From the NCBI GenBank assembly GCA_030668545.1, contig DAOUTT010000156.1:1-5606 (forward strand): DNA of 5,606 nucleotides. Direction: 5' to 3'. Positions 5,241-5,606 of this stretch are shown piece after piece; position 1 is the stretch's first letter, and every line of letters begins with the position of its first letter. Both the position numbers and the translations under genes were made by a program. Origin of the DNA: Anaerolineales bacterium. GTDB lineage: Bacteria > Chloroflexota > Anaerolineae > Anaerolineales > E44-bin32. The notes beneath the pieces are model-generated. The model did no database searches, was not told where the DNA came from, and worked only from the letters and a program-made list of their open reading frames with translations.

Positions 5241-5606
5241 TTATCCGGCCTCCCCAACAGGTCGCCCTCGCTTGCGGACAAGCTCCCAGGCGGATTCAAC
5301 TTCCTCAATCTGCCCACGCTTCTCTGGTAGCTCTCCATAGCGAACCCGAAGGTAAGCATGAGTGATCGTCGCCAGCTCCTCCTGAGAGTTCGGAAATATT
5401 CTCTCCAGGTTTTCCATGAATTCAAGCGGAGTATCTGAAGGCGGTCGGGGTTCCCCCAAGCGCGCGCTCAATTTAAGCAGACCGGCATAGATCCGTCGTA
5501 TACGAGCCGCGGCCATGAAGCGCTCTGCTGGGTTTAAACTAGAAATTCCATCGATCGCCCGCTTCGCTCTGCCCTGCAGCAGAGCGCGCAGATAATCAGA
5601 GATCGA
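5241..5606 (-). CDS. C-terminus of a DUF4129-containing (transglutaminase-type) protein, 5' partial
   Basis: The minus-strand frame is open from the right edge to TAA at 5243-5241, giving 121 visible residues; the ATG at 5516 is only an internal Met, because the 30 codons before it contain no stop and continue the family pattern. The visible part matches the DUF4129 domain often found at the C-terminus of membrane-bound transglutaminase-like proteins of the TgpA type: IRRIYAGLLKLSARLGEPRP (36-55), TPLEF (59-63) and the hallmark ITHAYLRVRYGELPE (81-95), then a Trp-containing helix ESAWELVRKR (104-113). In the family this domain is expected in the cytoplasm after the last membrane helix. The membrane segments and any catalytic Cys-His-Asp core would lie beyond the window, so the full enzyme type cannot be confirmed. 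The gene converges on the sigma factor gene and shares its terminator. Confidence 0.8.
   Translation of the reverse strand, partial: SISDYLRALLQGRAKRAIDGISSLNPAERFMAAARIRRIYAGLLKLSARLGEPRPPSDTPLEFMENLERIFPNSQEELATITHAYLRVRYGELPEKRGQIEEVESAWELVRKRGRPVGEAG

Noticed and set aside
1..5606. CRISPR array, insertion sequence, toxin-antitoxin or defence system
   Set aside because: No regularly spaced repeats, terminal inverted repeats, transposase, nuclease or paired small genes are visible on either strand.

Overview
The window is a stretch of ordinary bacterial chromosome of moderate GC content, with an AT-rich gap in the middle. It holds five protein genes, two of them cut by the window edges. 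The sigma factor reads like those of Chloroflexota (Anaerolineae-like), and a one-piece OtsA-OtsB fusion and a DUF4129 tail of the LRVRYGELPE type fit that. This placement is from memory of family sequences and is only moderately sure. No transposase, integrase, CRISPR array, rRNA or complete tRNA is visible.

Layout from left to right. (1) 1-648, plus: the C-terminal bulk of a YdjM/DUF457-type membrane protein, open at the left edge. (2) 649-841: a tail-to-tail gap with a long-loop inverted repeat, a 24-nt stretch built like the 3' end of a tRNA, and a weak terminator for the next gene. (3) 842-3052, minus (an in-frame start at 3145 is less likely): a bifunctional trehalose-6-phosphate synthase/phosphatase. 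(4) 3250-3417, minus: a 55-residue, very basic small protein with a strong Shine-Dalgarno sequence. (5) 3418-3815: a 398-bp AT-rich divergent intergenic region with several dyads and candidate -10 boxes. (6) 3816-5060, plus: a sigma-70 family factor with regions 1.2 to 4.2. (7) 5087-5125: a strong intrinsic terminator, probably serving both converging genes. (8) 5241-5606, minus: the C-terminus of a DUF4129/transglutaminase-type protein, open at the right edge.

How the genes may work together: the basic small protein and the trehalose gene lie on one strand and could be co-transcribed, and the sigma factor diverges from them across a shared regulatory region. Trehalose is a classic osmotic and desiccation protectant, so a stress-linked neighbourhood is plausible, but this is inference from position only. 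I see no clear novel multi-gene system. The best leads are the small basic gene, the hairpin in the sigma factor leader, the Tyr-to-His change in the sigma factor's DNA-melting segment, and the tRNA-3'-end-like relic.
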